Part shown: positions 1 to 11,085 of the stretch, piece by piece
Position numbering within the stretch: the first letter of the stretch is position 1
Layout: each line of letters starts with the position of its first letter
DNA from: Congeria kusceri
Lineage: Eukaryota; Mollusca; Bivalvia; Myida; Dreissenidae
Assembly (NCBI GenBank): GCA_027627225.1
Contig: CM051029.1
Span: forward strand, 14,909,159 to 14,973,158
Direction: 5' to 3'
Length of the DNA stretch: 64,000 nt
Translations under genes and position numbers: made by a program
Notes under the pieces: model-generated
Databases searched by the model: none
What the model saw: the letters and a program-made list of their open reading frames with translations, nothing else
What the model was told of the DNA's origin: nothing

Positions 1-729
1 TTTACAGACACATTTTTAAATAAATGTATTTTGCAACAAGAGCGGAACCAGTCTATTAGGAAGTATATGCGTCAGTGCTTTGTATGAAGTAAGCTGTTTA
101 GACGGGAAAACGTGGACTTGATAAGGCAGTACTTTCGTATTTGAACTTGGGTTGTTGTGTTTGATTTGTTATTTGTTTGTATTCTTCAATTTTGGTTCTA
201 ATAGCTTACGGGCGTAACAAAGCGTATGTTAGTGTATTCAAGTTTAAGTAAGACCCATAATATTAATGTTTGTTGGGTTACAATACAATGTTGACAAACG
301 ATCTACACGATCGATTTACATTTTTCAGATATATAAACATGATAAACATATTTGACAGGCGCGGTTACAGGATACTGGGTTATAAGGGTGCGGAACAACC
401 AGTAACTACCAAATCAAAATTTTTCTGAAAATATAAGTCAAGTTCGAGCACATAAACAGGAAATACGGACAATATGTATCAAAACGATCGACACAATTGA
501 ACAATTTAGAGAAAATACACAAATAATGCGCCACTTCTGCTACCTCTAAATCCGCCTATGTTTAACATTATTAAGTATATTTAGAAAATTTGTTAATGTA
601 ATTTTACTCAGTAATATAACAACTTCGAATAAAGTTGTTTATTGAATTCAAACACATTTGATGTTTAGATCATCTCATCGCATCGCATAGAGCTTTTCAT
701 CACCTAATTTAAATGTAATATATTTTCAG
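1..729. other. non-coding upstream flank
   Basis: No open frame, splice-bounded exon or repeat array could be supported here. The stretch is AT-rich and presumably intronic or intergenic sequence upstream of the gene A exons. Confidence 0.4.
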
Positions 730-780
730 AGTGTACATATCCATCTGTAACTTGGATGGTGACTTAACTTTTTATTACAA
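730..780 (+). CDS. possible short Ig-type exon (gene A)
   Basis: A 51-base segment lies between a good acceptor (ttttcag ending at 729) and a good donor (gtaaga at 781). Read in phase 1, the phase used by the other exons of this family, it gives CTYPSVTWMVT and then a stop. That resembles the Cys-to-Trp part of an Ig domain. It is too short for a whole domain and may be a decayed fragment or chance. Confidence 0.22.
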
Positions 781-885
781 GTAAGATAAAAATAATTAGT
801 TTGATGTTATATTAGATAATATATACTGATAATATATATTGATGACTGAAAAAAACAAACAAAATAATTTTGTAATTTATTACAG

Positions 886-1150
886 GGCTCAGTTCCTGCA
901 GCATATCCTTTTCTACAGAAACGACTGCCGTGGAACTTTCAACAAGCGTCACTCTGAAGTGTCGTGTGTGTAGCTCATCGTCTGGAATAACAAAATACAA
1001 CCTTGTACACTGCAGCTAAACAAGAAAATGCCGACGGATCAGTCGAAATGAATTTGACAATTTTCAACTTCATGCGTTCTTCAACTGGTACTTACACATG
1101 TTCCATTCCAAGTTCAAAACACAGGGCATCGCTGAATTTAACATACGCAG
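886..1150 (+). pseudogene. Ig-like domain exon, frameshifted (gene A)
   Basis: This is an Ig-fold exon after an acceptor at 884-885. The first half reads in phase 1 and includes STETTAVELSTSVTLKC, a typical B strand with the first Cys. The second half reads in another frame and includes MRSSTGTYTC, the D/S-x-G-x-Y-x-C motif around the second Cys. The frames switch between about 988 and 1016, so one indel separates them. The expected phase-1 end is at 1150, but the donor there reads ct instead of gt. This is probably an extracellular ligand-binding domain of a membrane receptor. The frameshift and missing donor suggest a dead exon, although an assembly error could mimic the indel. Confidence 0.6.
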
Positions 1151-1750
1151 CTAATCAGACTGTGTGTTTGTCAATCTGTCTGTCGATCTGTGTGCCAATA
1201 GTAACATTTTGCCTGTTTAAAAGCAGTGTCCTGTTTCTTATATCAACACATCAAAATAATACCAAGTACAGTTACAGATATTGGGCACTAATAAAATACA
1301 CTGATAAACATTGTTTTCTTGTCTCATAATATACAATACATTTATATGATTGCATTTATTTTAACATTACATTGTCTTTAAACGTGTTTTAATACAAACT
1401 ATTTCGAAAAAAAAACAATACAAAAATGTTTCAGTAATGATAGACCTTTTCGCATTTGAGAAATGTCTACAATATCAATATATGGCCGAGTAAAAAGGAA
1501 TGGTAAAAATCTATATAGAACCGACTAGATTTATAATGTTTTAGGAACAGAAACATAATTTGCACCAATAGCAATTTTCTTAACGTTCGCTGCATTATTT
1601 GCCACAATTATGTATTATATATTTGGAAACTGTATGACGACGTCTAATTGTTGTTGAACATGTTTCGTGTTAATGAGAATATTGTTTCAGGAAAATAATG
1701 TGCACATCTGTATTAATGCTTATAGATTGTTTATTTAATATGGTAAACAG

Positions 1751-1849
1751 GCCTGAGTACAGAAGCCATTGTTGGAATTGTTATTGTGGGCGTAGCTGCG
1801 GTAGCTGTCGTTGGAATATCCACCGTGATATTATGTATCAATTTTAAAC
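1751..1849 (+). CDS. transmembrane exon of IgSF receptor (gene A)
   Basis: A phase-1 exon follows an acceptor at 1749-1750 and ends at a gtaaat donor at 1850. It encodes about 24 hydrophobic residues rich in Gly, Val and Ala (AIVGIVIVGVAAVAVVG and onward), then a basic stop-transfer NFKR. Exon size, phase and the final ttttaaac sequence match the TM exons at 21948-22055 and 56316-56420, so this is the membrane anchor of a paralogous receptor. No tail exon is recognisable downstream before the repeats begin, so the gene is truncated, or its tail lies beyond the TE block. Confidence 0.6.
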
Positions 1850-4239
1850 GTAAATCCCCTATAGATTGTCTGCGGGGTGAGTGTGTGGTGGGATAAAAAG
1901 CTGCTCATTTGCATACAGGTAACGAATACAGGTAACAGGTAGCGTGTTTTAGTCATTCATTTGATTATGTTTAAAGTAAGTTCAGTGTGCTTTTAAAGTC
2001 CGCAGCGTACCTGTTGACTCGATATGACCAACATCAATAATACGTTTTAGAAATGTTGTTTATCACAATATTTCTAAATATATGCTCAAGAATTGTCAAG
2101 ATAGGTGTCGTTCTCTATAATTATGGTTATAATCAATATACACTTACGAACATTATTTTACAAATTTGTATTTTCTTACGGTTTCCATCCATGAGCCATA
2201 TTGTCACTTTTTCTCTTCGATATACTAAACGGTTTGCAATTTAACTGTTTAAGTGATAAAAGCATCCCCTGGACGCTCGGGTTAGAAAGACCTCATGAAA
2301 GTGATGGACAACACAATACACGATCTGTAATTACAACGCATGAGCTAACCGTTTTGAATGAATAGTGTGGAATATAAAATATTTGTCATCAAGGACACAG
2401 TGCGTATATAGAGAATACTAGGTTAGTGTTGAATAAAGATTATTTAGCGAGGCATAGAAAACTCAAACCACGAGACTTGCTGAGCAAATAAACTTATCTT
2501 TATTTAACACTTAACTAACATTCTACTTACTCCATCATTTCATGACTTTATTTTGAAAATATATGAAAGAAAACACATTAAATATTACGAAAACCATAAA
2601 ATGACGTCACGAAAATCTTAAAATGACGTCATTAGACTGCGCATGTCTGCTTTATCACAACAGTTGAAATGAAGCAAAGTTTATTCCATGGGGTGTTACT
2701 TCGTCAATGCACGTCTGAAGATGGGATTAAATTAAGATAAATCGCTACATGTTTACTGGACTACATTATAAACGAGAGTTCTTTCTATTTTACAATGTGT
2801 AATGTATTCGATTTATCTGTTTTACACAGAAAATTATGATAATCTAATTTATTATATGAAATAAAATGCAAACAAATTGCTTAATACATGTGCATGATTA
2901 TACATATGTACAGACTAAAGAGGAGATAAAGTGTATGACATATTTAAATTGTGTTTTAGTGTAATTATGCACTATAGTTAGTGTGTATGCTTTTGATTAA
3001 TTAAACCTTATTGATACAAGTGTTGATTTTATTACAAGTATGGTTACTGAATAACACTTTTCAAAACTAAAGTAGATTCAGTTGCACTTAGACCTACTAG
3101 ACAGGATAAATGATACAATATTGTTACTACTTTTATTGTTATCTTTGTTGTTACTGTTGTTGTGATTATATAGTTTGTAATTTACATCATGTACAAGTTA
3201 CTGTTGTAACATCAAATCTCAAATTTAAGTACAGTTTAATGTGTTGTCAGAAAATTTATATATATTTTATCATAAAAACACTAGCAATTTGTGTTTTTTT
3301 ATGTGTACACAGTGCAGAGAATGTTTCATATATACTTTTTTTTCAACATGACGTGTCAGTGGGCCAATACAGACCGAAATGAATACTGAGTGTTGTTGTT
3401 GGATCATTGGTTCATAATTATATCTATATTCAACTACAATAAACCTATTTGCTTAATCCATGTATGGCCAAAAATGTGGGTAAAACGTTTTAAAGAAATT
3501 ATAACGTAATGCTACAGCAGGATGAAAGACCAACGTACAATGTTCCAACCAGTGGTTTGCAAAATCTATACAAACTTTAAAGCTTTTCAAGTTGCTCTGG
3601 AGTATAAAGTGCCAGCTAACGTGATCTAGTTCGCTGCTATCAGGTGCACACGAAGCATACATGCAGTGTATGCACAGGGTTGCTAGGCGAAGGGGAAGTA
3701 TTGAATGGTTAACACGCAGCCATTCACGTAGACGGTCTAGACTGGTGGCTATTTTTATTCGAGATTGACTTATATACATTTTTCTACATGCGTATCCATA
3801 CGTATCGTGACAACTTTACAACAGCGGTAATAATGAACATGCAAATATGTAAAATGTGTTAACATCAATTTTACATACAAGGGAAGCAACTATTAATGTT
3901 GTAAGAACATTTTGATGACTTATTGTTCCTGTAGAAATAATCAAAGCTCCGAAACTACCACATGTATTTGCTGTTGTTCATTTTTAACCGCTGTAGTTTT
4001 GTTTCAGTGTCAAAAGTAAACGGGTTTGTTTGTAAGTTCACCGAAACAAGACTGTGTGTTACATGTTTCAACTCATACATATTATTACTTGAATGTTTTT
4101 AATAAACGTGTACATCTAGCTTAAACAGCCCTATCAGTTTTGAAATATATACTACTTCTTTCTTACAATAACTTGACTGCTGCAAAATTTCTTTGAATTA
4201 CATCTTAAGAAGTCACCTTAGTACTCGACTACCCATCTA
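1850..4239. other. non-coding stretch
   Basis: No exon can be supported. Short open frames, such as those near 2053, 3110 and 3453 (minus), have no recognisable motif and no plausible splice context. A 22-bp direct duplication carrying two TGACGTCA sites is annotated separately. Confidence 0.4.
2602..2631. promoter_or_regulatory. paired CRE-type sites (TGACGTCA x2)
   Basis: Two perfect TGACGTCA palindromes start at 2602 and 2624, 22 bp apart (about two helical turns). They lie in a tandem duplication of a 22-bp unit (cgaaaa..taaaatgacgtca). TGACGTCA is the established CREB/ATF binding sequence. No gene start is visible nearby, so a regulatory role is inference and a repeat-derived origin is equally likely. 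Confidence 0.25.
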
Positions 4240-4571
4240 AAGCCGCAATCTCACTATCAGAGTGTAGGTCCCGGTACGGCCCGGTGAAGGAAAGCCGGTA
4301 TACTGGGATAAACCGAGGCCTTTTCCTAAAAAAATGAATCGCCTTCTCACATTGCCGATGGTGCCCCGGTGTTTCACCGGTCTAGAAGTCAGATGACTCC
4401 CGGTTACTCCCGGTTTTATTAAACACTTTAAAACACCCGGGACTGTTAGCCGGATTACCAGGGTTCATCCCGTATCGCCCAGAATGATCACGGTGCCGCC
4501 AGAGTTGATATTCCGGTTCGTCAGGGGTTTGTAACCGGGTTTGTCAAACCGGGAAAGTGAGAATGGGGCTT
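4240..4571. mobile_element. GC-rich MITE-like element with 16-bp terminal inverted repeats
   Basis: The ends aagccgcaatctcact (4240-4255) and agtgagaatggggctt (4556-4571) are inverted repeats matching at 14 of 16 positions. The 332-bp interior is GC-rich in strong contrast to its surroundings and full of CCCGG/CCGG words. There is no coding capacity, so it would be a non-autonomous DNA transposon moved in trans. A target-site duplication could not be fixed confidently. Confidence 0.5.
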
Positions 4572-5129
4572 CAAGTTTAGATAAAGATTCAAAGGCTCTT
4601 AAATGACAGAAACAAAACGTGCACTAATATTAAAATGCCAGTGAATTTGGAGTGGTTATTATGTAGTGAACGATCATTAAAGTTAAATTATAATGTCAAT
4701 GTTTAGTACCATAATTAATCTAAGTATGAAGTCACTTACAAATAAATAATTGTTTCAGTGTCCAAATATTTAGGGACACTAATAAATAATTATCGAAATG
4801 TTGTCCCGAAATTAAGAGAAATTTACGATAAGTCTATACCACATGTGAATTACCGGATAAGTAATAGTTGTAGCATACTTATACCGAAATATGTTAAAAT
4901 ATCGAGCCATGGATGAATACAATCGAGGTAAAAGTATGCTACAAGTGTTTTGTAACATATTGAGCCTGATTTCCGGTAGTGGCGGGTGTTGACGTAGTTT
5001 TTCTGTCTCGCTAGATAATTCGAATTAATGTGATCTATTACAAAACTATCCGGTCTACAAAGTGATATTTGCAAACAATAGTGCCAACAGAGTGTATTAG
5101 TTGAACCAAATATGATGTGGATTTATTTA
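4572..5129. other. non-coding stretch
   Basis: AT-rich sequence between the MITE-like element and the satellite array. The minus-strand frame at 4850-5074 has no recognisable motif, and no exon is supported. Confidence 0.35.
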
Positions 5130-7165
5130 TATCTATCCAGCACCCAATACCCAGCTCGGTATTGGGGAAACAAAATATATCAAATATCGAGCCATGGATG
5201 AATACCTAGCTGGGTATTTGTTATTGTCGAAATACAAGTTCCGAATATCTAGCCAGCCTCCAATACCAAGCTCGGTTTTGGGGATTCAAAATATAACAAA
5301 TATCAAGCCAGGGATGAATACCTAGCTGAGTATTGGATATTTGTGAAATACATGATGCGAATATCTAGTCAGCACCAAATACCCAGCTCGGTATTGGGAA
5401 TTTAAAATATACCGAATATGGAGCCAGGGATGAACACCTAGCTGGGAATTGGGTATTTGCGAAATACATGATGGTAAATATCTTACAAGCCCCCAAAACC
5501 CAGCTCGGTATTGGGGATTCATAATATACCGAATATCGAGCCAGGGATGAATACCCAGCTGGGTGTTGGGTATTGGCGAATTACATCATGGCGAATATCT
5601 AGCCAGTCCCCAATACCCAGGTCGGTATCGGGGATACAAAATATACCGAATATCGAGCCAGGGATGAATACCTAGCTGGGCATTGGGTGTTCTCTCAATA
5701 CTTGATTGCGAATATCTAGCCAGCGCCCAATACCCAATTCGGTATATGGCATTCAAAATATAACGAATATCGAGCAACGGCTGAATACCTAGCTGGGTAT
5801 TGTGTATTTGCGAAATACATGATGCGAATATCTAGCCAGCATCCAATACCCAGCTCGGTACTGGGCATTTAAAATATACCGAATATCGAGCCAGGTCTCA
5901 ATACCTAGCTTGGTATTGTGTATTCGAGAAATACATGATGGCCAATATCTAGCCTGCCTCAAATATCCAGCTCGGTATTGGCATTCAAAGAATAACGAAT
6001 ATCGAGCCAGGGATGAATATTTAGCCAGCACCCAATACCCAGCTCCAGCCAGGTCTGAATACCTAGCTGGGTATTGGGTATTTTTACGAAATACATGATG
6101 CGAATATCTAGCCAGCACCCAATAGCCAGCTCGGTATTTGAGCATTCAAAATACGTATAGCGAATATCGAGCCAGGGCTGAATACTTAGCTGGGTATAGG
6201 GTATACGCGAAATACATAATGGCGAATATCTAGCCAGCCTCAAATATCTAGCTACGTATGCAGTATTCAAAATATACCGAATATCGAGCCAGGGATGAAT
6301 ACTTATCCGGGTATTGGGTATTCGCGAAATACATGATGGCGAATATCTAGCCAGCATCCAATACCCAGCTCGGTATTGGGGATTTCAAATACACCGAATA
6401 TCGAGCCATGGGTGAATACCTAGCTGGGTATTGGGTATTCGTGAAACATCTGATGCGAATATCTAGCCAGCACCCAATATCCAGCTTGGTATTGGGGATT
6501 AAATATATACCGAATATTGAGCCATGCTTCAATACCTAGCTGGGTATTTGGTATTGGCGGAAAACATGATGCGAATATCTAGCCAGCCTCCAATACGCAG
6601 CTCGGTATTTGGGATTCAAAAGATAACGATGCAAATATCTAGGCAGCCTCCAATACCAAGTTCGGTATTGGGCATTTAAAATATACAGAATATCAAGCCA
6701 GGGCTGAATAACTAGATGAGTATTGGGTATTCGCGAAATACATGTTTGCTTATATCTAGCCTGCCTTCAATACCCAGCTCGGTATTGGGCATTCAAGATA
6801 TAACGAATATCGAGCCAGGGATGAATACCTAGCTAGGTATTGTGTATTCGCGAAATACATGATGCGAATATCAAACCAGCACCCAATATCCAGCTCGAGC
6901 CTGGGCTGAATACCTAGCTGGGTATTGGGTATTTTTATGAAATACATGATGGCGAATATCTAGCCAGCAACCAACACGCAGCTCAGTATTGCAGCATTCA
7001 AAATACATATACCAAATATCGAGCAAGGGCTGAATATCTAGCTGGGTATTGGGTATTCGCAAAATACATAATGGTGAATATCTAGCAGGCTCAAATATCC
7101 ATATCGTTATTAGGTATTTTAGGTATACATAGCGAATATCGAGCCAGGAATGAATTCCCAGCAGG
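5130..7165 (+). repeat. ~117-120 bp satellite array, direct orientation
   Basis: About 17 diverged tandem units. Each unit has two related halves of about 55 and 62 bp, beginning CGAATATCtAGCCAG and CGAATATCgAGCCAG. Each half contains a near-perfect 18-bp palindrome of the form AATACCnAGCTnGGTATT. Some units are shortened. Long minus-strand frames through the array are products of the repeat period and are not considered genes. The same satellite occurs inverted at 17489-18823. Confidence 0.9.
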
Positions 7166-7335
7166 GTATTATTTCATACTATTAATGTCCAAGACCAGCA
7201 GTGTGTCATGCACAATTCCCATGCTCATCGGAGAAATGTCAAGGATTTTTATTTCCGCTCCATAACTTCTTAACGCCTTCCTCTGACAAGCATATGCTTT
7301 GGGGCATACGTCACATCATGTGACAGGCTATTTAT
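7166..7335. other. junction sequence
   Basis: Unique-looking sequence between the end of the satellite array and the next dispersed repeat. Nothing coding is seen. Confidence 0.3.
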
Positions 7336-8280
7336 AATTTTATGCTCCCGGAAAAATGTTCTGGGGAGCATATAATCGCCGCTTTGTCCGTCTCTCCGTC
7401 CGTACGTCCCGTCCGATTTGGATTCCGGTGCATTTTTCAGAAACTACTGGCGATAATTTTATGAAACTTTATAGGAAGCTTCTTGGTAAGGGAGATGTGC
7501 ACGGAGCCACGATGTTCCTCTTCAATTATTTTTCTTAATAATTATGGGATTTCTGAAATAGGCATTAGACCAGTTTCCAGACGATAACTCAAGAAAGTAT
7601 TTATATATTCAAATAATTTTGGTACACATTTGTAACACCTTACAATACATGTCAAGTTTTACTTTGGTTACAAATCAGTACATGATGACAGAGTTAGGAC
7701 CACTGTTCGATTTATATTCGCCTAAAATAATATTTCCGAACAATTATAGTCCGGATATCTTCATATACTTTAAAATATTGAAAGAACAAAGGTGTAACAT
7801 CATACAATAAAGGTCCAGTTCAACTTTTTAAGGTTACAACCCGCTAAATGTTGACAGAGTTATGCTCCCTGTTGAACATAAAGTTTTACCAGTACACTGT
7901 TTCTGAAATGATAATTCTTGGAAGTTTTGACATATTTAACTATTTTATTTCATAGGGTCAACAACATTCGACTTTGATTACAACCACTAAATGGTGACAG
8001 AGATTTAGCCCCCTTTGGTTTTCAAATCCCCCAAAACAGTGTTTCCGGACAATAACTTATGAATAGATTCACGTGTTAAAATTATTTAAGGTACATTGGT
8101 GTAACATAAAACAATGCACATCAAGATTGACTTTGATTACAAACCACTTAATGTTGACCGATTTGTGGTTCCTTTTCGATATAATCACTAAAAACACGGT
8201 TTCCAGACATTATTTCATAAATGGCTTCACAGTTGAATTATATGATGAACATAGGAGCTGTAATAACTTAAAATAAAGCA
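7336..8280 (+). repeat. dispersed mollusc-type repeat with internal ~165-bp tandem blocks
   Basis: The segment starts with a motif resembling a repeat I recall from bivalve genomes: a 'gggagcatataatcgccgc' box followed by a Ccgtc-rich run. From about 7560 it continues as roughly four imperfect ~165-bp blocks. Each contains a 'gtttccgga-aataact' box, a 'ggtgtaacat' box and a 'gattacaaaccactaaatg-tgacagag' box. No coding frame is conserved between blocks. The family assignment is from memory and unverified; the internal repetition is seen directly. Confidence 0.5.
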
Positions 8281-11085
8281 TTATCTTTGGATGCATTTCT
8301 TTTAAATGTTGTGACAAGGCCTTATTGTAGGGGTATATTCATTACCTTTTTGGCAATTCCAATTGCAGCATAGTTCGTCCTGCAGTGCTAGTTGTTTTAA
8401 TGCTATTTTATTTTAACGCTCTTCTGATTGCATTCCCATTACTTGGCAAAGCTCATTAGGGTGCATCCATCATTTTATTAATATCCTTGTTATGTTTTAT
8501 ATAGCCTTAGAATTCCAATTATTGTGTTACATTGTTTTTGGAGAATTATGTAATTTTTGCAGACGAAATTATAAATTATAAGTGCATGCGAGTGTCGTCT
8601 CTTGCATTGTTAAGTAGTCTCATGTAACCTAAAAGAACTGTCGAGTCAACGTTTACATGAACTCGCGCCTGTTTTGGAGTTTCCGGCTGTTCAGCTGAAA
8701 GTAGTTTGTGATAAACGAGGTACAAATGTATGCTTTTAACAACACTGGTTCATTTCTTCCATTTTAAATTGAAGTATGTGATAATTAACTAGTTTTGTCG
8801 AGCAGTATTAATGTATGTCAACTGATATATCAGCTGTTAGATCGTACATACATTTCTTAATGTATACATACCGTGGCAACTTATATGATAATTAATAAAA
8901 AATATATGTCAATATTAAGGATAGACAAAATACACTTAAAATGGTATAAAACGAACATTTTTTACAAGAAAACTGTACAAACGCTTGAGCTACGCCAGTT
9001 GATGTATGTTTACTGAACGTTTTGCAAAGAGAATCTATGTCTTGACAATCATACGTGGCAAATAGGTGTTAAAGCAATTATCCCACTAAGACCAAACCAG
9101 ACATACTCGTATCAAGAAACCTATTTTTCTTATGACGAAATGTTAAACATGATTAAAATAATCCTGTCCAAAAAGAGGAATTACGTAGTTATGTACATGC
9201 TTACAAACATATGTTATACAATGTTATCATAAGATGGCATACATTTCCATTCGTTAATTGTTTGAATAACGATGATTAAAAAGTTCTATGAATTAGATGT
9301 ATTGTTCTATTTACTCCATTCTCACAGCATTCACATACAATAGAGTTTCTCATAACTTAAAATCCACGAGACATCACAAACGTGCTCATGACCACAAATG
9401 CATTAAAGCCGATTTTTTTCGCATAAAATAACTTAAATAAAATACCGACTATGTGTCTAATGTATAGTTAGTTAGCAAAACGGCTCGTTCGTGTTAGATC
9501 ATCATATTAAATTTGGAACTTGCATGATGAAGTTTTCCAGTTGATATGACGGAGTTTCAACGGAAAATATCAATCATTGTGAAATGTCCTTTATAGTAAT
9601 ACATTTGTACAATGTAATATAAGACAAGTTAAAGTTTAATAACGAAACAAACAATACTCGACAATACCAAAAACGTTATGTATGACCATAACTATATGCG
9701 ATCAAACTTGACACAGCAGTTTAGAGTATATTGATGTATCTGTAAATGCGCATTTGTATGTATTTTGTGAAGTACATATTTTTCCTGTATACTCGTAACT
9801 AAACAATATACTTTTTAATATAATCTATGGTATACCATAGTATATATTGAATCTAATTGAATCTTGAAAATAGTAAGTAGTAAGTAAGTAGAAGGTTTTT
9901 AGTAAGTAGTAAGTAAGTAGAAGGTTTTCAGTTGTTTGTATTGATTCTTTATTCATTTATTTCCATGTTGCAATGTTGTTTAAGTGAGTTGCGAAGGTTT
10001 ATTCGGTTGAATTTGTCAATTCGATTTGACGTCTATCGAGATTTAGTTTTGAACTTCTTTGATTCTTTCTTTTGGCTGTCAAAGGGACAAATGCATGTTT
10101 TCCACAAACTCTGAAAATCACATTTTGTTGCAGCAACTAACCAGAACCTTCAATAACTGGAACACAACACTGAATTGGCAAGGCAAGACCGACTGAGAGT
10201 GTTAGCAGCCTTTGCTTGTAAGTACAATAAATATGTTTGTTGTATATTATTTAAATGAATTTGTTAAAATATTATTAATTATGTTGTAAGGGGTCACAAG
10301 TATGTTTTAGTAGAATAACTGATTTTAAATGCAATATTGCTAACTTAGTTCATGTACTTGCTTATTCAACTCTGCTGAGTGTAATTTCATTTAAAAAATA
10401 TATGTAATCGTATAAATATATGTAATATTATTATAATACTATTGTAGGGATTTAAACAGTGAAATGTATCACAGGTGTTGGGTGCGTGGCCAAGTCACTA
10501 ACCCCACCCCCACTACTACCCCCCTGTGAGAAAATAAATTATTACAACAATAATTAAATACCATCAAGATGTCATAAAACACCATTTTCAAGCACTTTGA
10601 AAAAAAACAATTCCGATATAATATCTATAAACAAGGTAACTATCTCCTGTCACGCCATAAATTCCTTAAATGGTGATCAATTTTCAAAAACTATGTACCA
10701 GATTGTGTGGAAGGGTTGCCTCGTGACGAAAAATGATCACACACGTGTACTTGCTAACCAAACTACAAGAAAACACTTCTCGAAATCGTAAAATTGCTAG
10801 GTCGGCCCTCCTCTGACCGATCATGCGGCGAGATTTTGACAAGAGTAAAACTATAGAAAATTCCCAGCTACCGAGCATATTCCGCATTATAACAATAAAT
10901 AACTACGAGTTTATCAACTTACCACCAACAAACGCGCGAATTATTGTGTCATGGCAGGCGCTTGCACAACGACCTTCACCTTTCGGTTGTTCCCCTTTGA
11001 TTGGTTCCACGCCACGACTTTACCGAGTGGCTGAAACAGGGAACAAGCTTTGTGTACATATTGTGTAGAAACCACATGTAAAAAT
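8281..11085. other. non-coding stretch
   Basis: No gene is supported. A short tandem duplication (unit about 36 bp, built on tagtaagtagtaagtaag and aaggtttt) lies at about 9866-9930. A run of C-rich sequence lies near 10500-10525. The open frames at 9932, 10597 and 10823 show no recognisable motif. The last kilobase may be 5' flank or untranslated sequence of the helicase. Confidence 0.35.

Noticed and set aside
3453..3779. Minus-strand 108-codon frame
   Set aside because: No recognisable motif, no splice evidence and no neighbour linking it to the receptor cluster; kept only as an unassigned open frame.
5322..7062. Several 60-130 codon minus-strand frames with WLDIRYILN-type repeats
   Set aside because: They follow the satellite period exactly, break at unit irregularities and recur in the inverted array at 17.5-18.8 kb.
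5130..7165. CRISPR array
   Set aside because: Units are contiguous with no unique spacers of constant length, in a eukaryotic context with no cas genes.
7356..7538. Plus-strand 60-codon frame in the dispersed repeat
   Set aside because: It lies in a repeat resembling a mollusc family whose copies do not share a conserved reading frame as far as can be judged here.
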